This document shows positions 61,049-64,000 of a stretch of 64,000 nucleotides of DNA, in pieces (positions within the stretch are counted from its first letter, which is position 1; each line of letters begins with the position of its first letter). Source of the stretch: a candidate division KSB1 bacterium. GTDB lineage: Bacteria > Zhuqueibacterota > Zhuqueibacteria > Residuimicrobiales > Krinioviventaceae. The stretch spans positions 2,294,001-2,358,000 of the forward strand of contig JAXHMJ010000005.1 in NCBI GenBank assembly GCA_034521575.1. Reading direction: 5' to 3'. A program made the translations under genes and the position numbers. The notes below the pieces were generated by a model. That model did no database searches. It was not told the DNA's origin and was given only the letters and a program-made list of their open reading frames with translations.

Positions 61049-62243
61049 CGCGGGCCGGCACGGAAACGGAGTGCGCTCGGACTGCCGCATCCGCTTTGAT
61101 GCGGATGCATCCGGCGTGCAAATAGATATTCAGAGCAAGGTGAAATCTTTGTACGGTCGACAGATCGAGGAGCAGATCCGTGATGATCTGAAGCGTATGG
61201 GACTGCAAAAAGCGCGCATCACCATTGAGGACGCCGGCGCCCTGCCGTTCGCGTTATCGGCGCGTCTGGAAACCGCGGTGCGCCGCGCCGGCGTGACGGT
61301 CAAATCGCCGGCCTGTCCCGAACAGCGGATTCAGCCGGAAGCATCGCCGAAACAGCGTCTGCGCCGCTCGCGGTTGTATCTGCCGGGCAATCTGCCGCAT
61401 CTGCTCATCAATGCGGCGCTGCACGAAGCGGACGGGGTGATCCTGGATCTGGAGGACAGTGTGTCCGCAGGGGAAAAAGATGCGGCGCGCGTGATGGTGC
61501 GCAACGCGCTGCTGGCGGTGGATTTTGCCGACTGTGAGCGCATGGTGCGCATCAATCAGCTGCCCATGGGACTGGAGGATTTGGAATGGGTGATCCCGTA
61601 CGGGGCGCAACTGATTCTGCTGCCGAAATGTCAGCATGCCGATCAGGTGCGGCAGGTGGTGGAGAAAATCGACGCGCTCGATCCCGGATATCCGGTATGG
61701 ATCATGCCGGTGATCGAAACCACGCTCGGTTGTTTTCACGCCCTGGACATTGCAACCGCGTCCGACCGGGTGGCGTCGCTGACTCTGGGACTGCAGGATT
61801 ACCTCGCGGATCTGGGTGTGCCGCAGACCCCGGAGGGTCGTGAGAGCCTGTGGGCCAAGAGTCAGGTGGTCAATGCGGCGCGCGCCGCCGGACTGGGCGC
61901 CAGTGATGCGGTGTACACGGACGTGTCCGATGCCGACGGACTGCGTCAGTATGCGCTGCAGGCCCGACAGCTGGGCTACGAAGGCATGGGCTGCATCCAT
62001 CCGCGCCAGATCAAAACTGTGCACGAGGTGTTCCGGCCGTCCCGGGACGAGATTGACCGGGCGCAGGCGGCGCTGCGCGCCTATGATCAGGGCGTGGCCC
62101 AGGGCACGGGCGTGACCGCAGTCGATTCAAAAATGGTCGATGCGCCGATCGTGAAAAGCGCGCAGAAAATCGTCGATCTGGCGGTCAAACTGGGACTGCT
62201 GGATGCGGATTGGCGAACCCGTGATAACCGGTCGAGGACGTGA
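61041..62243 (+). CDS. Citrate lyase acyl-carrier (CitD) fused to beta subunit (CitE)
   Basis: 400 residues. Residues 1-90 match CitD: a GNGVRSDCRIRF segment whose Ser lies where the phosphoribosyl-dephospho-CoA arm attaches, VQIDIQSKVKSLYGRQIEEQ, and DAGALPFALSARLETAVRRA. From about 110 on it is CitE: RSRLYLPGNLPHLLINAALH, DGVILDLEDSVSAGEKDAAR, LTLGLQDYLADLGVP, GCIHPRQIKTVHEVF. CitE cleaves the (homo)citryl-thioester to an oxoacid and acetyl-carrier. The two are usually separate genes. Activation genes (citC, citX, citG) are not in the window. Confidence 0.88.
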   Translation: MSSAGRHGNGVRSDCRIRFDADASGVQIDIQSKVKSLYGRQIEEQIRDDLKRMGLQKARITIEDAGALPFALSARLETAVRRAGVTVKSPACPEQRIQPEASPKQRLRRSRLYLPGNLPHLLINAALHEADGVILDLEDSVSAGEKDAARVMVRNALLAVDFADCERMVRINQLPMGLEDLEWVIPYGAQLILLPKCQHADQVRQVVEKIDALDPGYPVWIMPVIETTLGCFHALDIATASDRVASLTLGLQDYLADLGVPQTPEGRESLWAKSQVVNAARAAGLGASDAVYTDVSDADGLRQYALQARQLGYEGMGCIHPRQIKTVHEVFRPSRDEIDRAQAALRAYDQGVAQGTGVTAVDSKMVDAPIVKSAQKIVDLAVKLGLLDADWRTRDNRSRT

Positions 62244-62245
62244 TT

Positions 62246-63820
62246 ATGAACCCAAAACCCGTAAACTGGATTGAAAACGCGGCCGGCCGCAGGGTGCCGG
62301 ACCGGGTCAACGGCGAACCGGTCGTGCCGTTTCAGGGCGTCGGAAAATACAAGCCGCAAGGCCGCACCGCGGGCCGACCGATCCGCGTCTGTCAGGACTA
62401 TCCCGGTGACGGCGACAAACGCGCCCCGGATCTCAAAACAGCCTTGCAGCGCTGCGGTCTGAAAGACGGCATGACGATTTCGACGCATCATCATTTCCGC
62501 GACGGCGATCTGATCGCCAATCAGGTGTTTGATATCTGTGCGGACCTGGGTCTGCGCGATCTGCGCTGGTTTCCGAGCGCCGCGTTTCCCTGTCACGCGC
62601 CGCTGATCCGGCATCTGGACTCGGGCGTGATCCATCACATCGAAGGCAGCATGAACGGTCCGCTGGGTGATTACTGTTCCCGGGGCCATATGAATGGCGC
62701 CGCGGTGTTGCGTTCGCACGGCGGCCGCTGGCAGGCGCTGCAGGACGGCGAGGTGCACATCGACGTGGCGGTGCTGGCCGCGCCGTGCGCCGACGCGTTC
62801 GGCAACTGCAATGGCAGCGACGGACCCTCGGCCTGCGGTCCCCTGGGATACGCGGAAGCGGACGCGCAGTTTGCCGATCACGTGATTGTGGTCACCGATC
62901 ATCCGGTGCCGTTTCCGTGCACGCCCTGGCAGATTCCCGGTCAGTTGGTGGATTACGTGGTGGTGACGGACCGCATCGGGATTCCGGAAAAGATTTTGTC
63001 CGGCACCACGCAGCTGACCAAGAGTCCGGACCGGCTGCGCACCGCCGAGCTGATCGTGCGTTTTGCAGAGGCGGCCGGACTGATCCGGGACGGATTTTCC
63101 TTTCAGACCGGCGCCGGCGGCACATCTCTGGCGGTAGCGCATGATCTGTCTGCCATGATGAAAGAAAAACAGATCACCGCCTCGTTTTATCTGGGCGGCA
63201 GCCATGCGCTGCCGGTGCAGATGATGCAGGAGGGATTGATCCGCGCTATCATTGATATTCAGGCCTTTGATCTGGAGGCCGTACGTTCGGCGCGCGACAA
63301 CCGCAATCATATTTCCTGCGGACCCTTTATCACCTACAATGACCACGGCAAAGGCAATCTGAACAGCCTGACCGACATTGCCGTGCTCGGCGCCACCGAA
63401 GTGGATGTAGAGTTCAACGCCAATGTGGTCACGCACTCGGACGGCCGTCTGATGCACGGCATCGGCGGCTGGCAGAACTGTGTGCACGCCAAAACCACGG
63501 TGCTGGCCGTGCCGTCGTTCCGAGACCGCATGCCGGTGATCGTGGATCGGGTGACCACACTGAGCGGTCCCGGCGAGCTCATTGATGTGGTGGCCACCGA
63601 ACGCGGCCTCTGCATCAATCCGCGGCGCACGGATCTGCTGCAGGCGGTCAAGGGCAGCGGCCTGCCGGTGATCGATATTCATGATCTGCACCGAACCGTG
63701 CTCGAAATCTGCGGCGGTCCGCCGGACCCGCCCAAACTGACCGATCAGCTGATCGCGGTGGTGAAATGGGTGGACGGCACGGTATTGGATAGTGTGTTTG
63801 GAATCAGTCGGAAAGTCTGA
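62246..63820 (+). CDS. citF: Citrate lyase alpha subunit (CitF)-like
   Basis: 524 residues. CitF exchanges the acetyl group on the carrier for citrate, giving the citryl-thioester. Visible: TISTHHHFRDGDLIANQVFD, GHMNGAAVLRSHGGRW, GTTQLTKSPDRL, FSFQTGAGGTSLAVAHDLSA, YLGGSHALPVQMMQEGLIRA and HSDGRLMHGIGGWQNC. The ATG at 62246 follows GAGGA by eight bases and lies two bases after the preceding stop. Known relatives act on citrate or citramalate. The neighbours here argue for a longer homologue such as homocitrate. Confidence 0.9.
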   Translation: MNPKPVNWIENAAGRRVPDRVNGEPVVPFQGVGKYKPQGRTAGRPIRVCQDYPGDGDKRAPDLKTALQRCGLKDGMTISTHHHFRDGDLIANQVFDICADLGLRDLRWFPSAAFPCHAPLIRHLDSGVIHHIEGSMNGPLGDYCSRGHMNGAAVLRSHGGRWQALQDGEVHIDVAVLAAPCADAFGNCNGSDGPSACGPLGYAEADAQFADHVIVVTDHPVPFPCTPWQIPGQLVDYVVVTDRIGIPEKILSGTTQLTKSPDRLRTAELIVRFAEAAGLIRDGFSFQTGAGGTSLAVAHDLSAMMKEKQITASFYLGGSHALPVQMMQEGLIRAIIDIQAFDLEAVRSARDNRNHISCGPFITYNDHGKGNLNSLTDIAVLGATEVDVEFNANVVTHSDGRLMHGIGGWQNCVHAKTTVLAVPSFRDRMPVIVDRVTTLSGPGELIDVVATERGLCINPRRTDLLQAVKGSGLPVIDIHDLHRTVLEICGGPPDPPKLTDQLIAVVKWVDGTVLDSVFGISRKV

Positions 63821-64000
63821 AGGTCAAAAAGTCAAGGGTAAAAAACTGGCACGCCGAGAAGCAGAGGGCAAAGTCGAAAGGTAAAAACAGGACAGGGTTG
63901 CAGGTGATAGGCAGGATCTAATACAAGAATAGGGGGCTTTAGCCCACTTTCGTTACATTATTACTTTTCAGATCGTCCCGGATATCTATCCGAGGTATAA
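63821..64000. other. Non-coding end of window with a diverged R2-like hairpin
   Basis: No gene seen. Near 63976-63997 the sequence TCCCGGATATCTATCCGAGG resembles the large R2 stem of the island in reverse orientation. If real, R2 is a genome-wide repeat and not only an island part. GGGCTTTAGCCC at about 63934 is a small stem downstream of citF that could help termination. Confidence 0.3.

Noticed and set aside
62087-63691. Long minus-strand open frame opposite citF (534 codons), and similar ones at 54049-54915, 55266-56369 and 57496-58449
   Set aside because: They lie exactly opposite strongly conserved genes, have no recognisable domains and arise from high GC codon use.
52270-63820. Plain reductive TCA branch (isocitrate dehydrogenase, aconitase, citrate lyase)
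   Set aside because: Not fully excluded, but the ALDH7-type dehydrogenase, the aminotransferase, the LeuC2/LeuD2 pair and the SPIV loop fit an aminoadipate/homocitrate route better.

Overview
The window reads as chromosomal DNA of an uncultured-type member of the Fibrobacterota-Chlorobiota-Bacteroidota superphylum, most like Calditrichota or candidate division KSB1. The main clue is a secreted protein at 30.4-32.9 kb whose C-terminus carries the type IX secretion sorting signal (NYPNPFNPST, then GIYFIQ); the eukaryote-like large IleS and a single DivIVA/YggT pair fit but do not prove this. Taxonomy is an inference from a few proteins.

Left part (1-22 kb): moderate-GC housekeeping genes. They include a frameshifted SDR oxidoreductase, a frameshifted M29-type aminopeptidase, a DUF554 membrane protein, an ECF sigma / anti-sigma / YbjQ operon on the minus strand, and a folate cluster (folB-folK) with a near-consensus promoter. 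A long plus-strand run follows: deoxynucleoside kinase, HAD phosphatase, Sua5/YciO protein, phosphoglucomutase, YggT, DivIVA, two nucleoside phosphorylases (PNP and MtnP), IleS, a DksA/TraR zinc-finger protein and LspA. Next come two radical SAM genes, a PfkB kinase and an unknown protein. Several genes here are cut by single frameshifts although both halves are well conserved. That points to indel errors in the assembly or to recent mutation.

Middle part (22-50 kb): a low-GC accessory island in which nearly every gene is on the minus strand. A DUF6364-type antitoxin plus PIN-toxin module, with its own conserved leader (palindrome TTATACGTATAA and GGAT-loop hairpins), recurs about ten times as intact, truncated or broken copies. 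Between successive copies sit different cargo modules: HigBA, VapBC, Phd/YoeB, RHH/PIN, DUF2442/DUF4160, a RelE-like pair, the type IX secreted protein, DUF433/DUF5615, a restriction-modification system, a HEPN-like operon with other membrane/HEPN genes, and a large nuclease-STAND ATPase with a GAF/membrane pair. A 31-bp perfect direct repeat (25251 and 49865) and a tyrosine-recombinase C-terminal remnant (49956-50163) mark the right edge. The arrangement looks like a directional cassette array of defence and addiction modules.

Right part (50-64 kb): a high-GC plus-strand catabolic operon behind a TrmB-type regulator. In order it encodes an ALDH7-type aldehyde dehydrogenase, a class III aminotransferase (frameshifted), an isocitrate/homoisocitrate-type dehydrogenase, an HD protein, a fused aconitase-family enzyme, a LeuC-like and a LeuD-like subunit, a CitD-CitE fusion and CitF. 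Read together these could run the alpha-aminoadipate pathway backwards: lysine to aminoadipate semialdehyde, aminoadipate, 2-oxoadipate, homoisocitrate, homocitrate, then cleavage by a citrate-lyase-like 'homocitrate lyase' to 2-oxoglutarate and acetate. Carbon and redox balance on paper. The operon is interrupted and flanked by copies of a repeat element with inverted-repeat ends that carries a GxxExxY gene, plus internally deleted derivatives.
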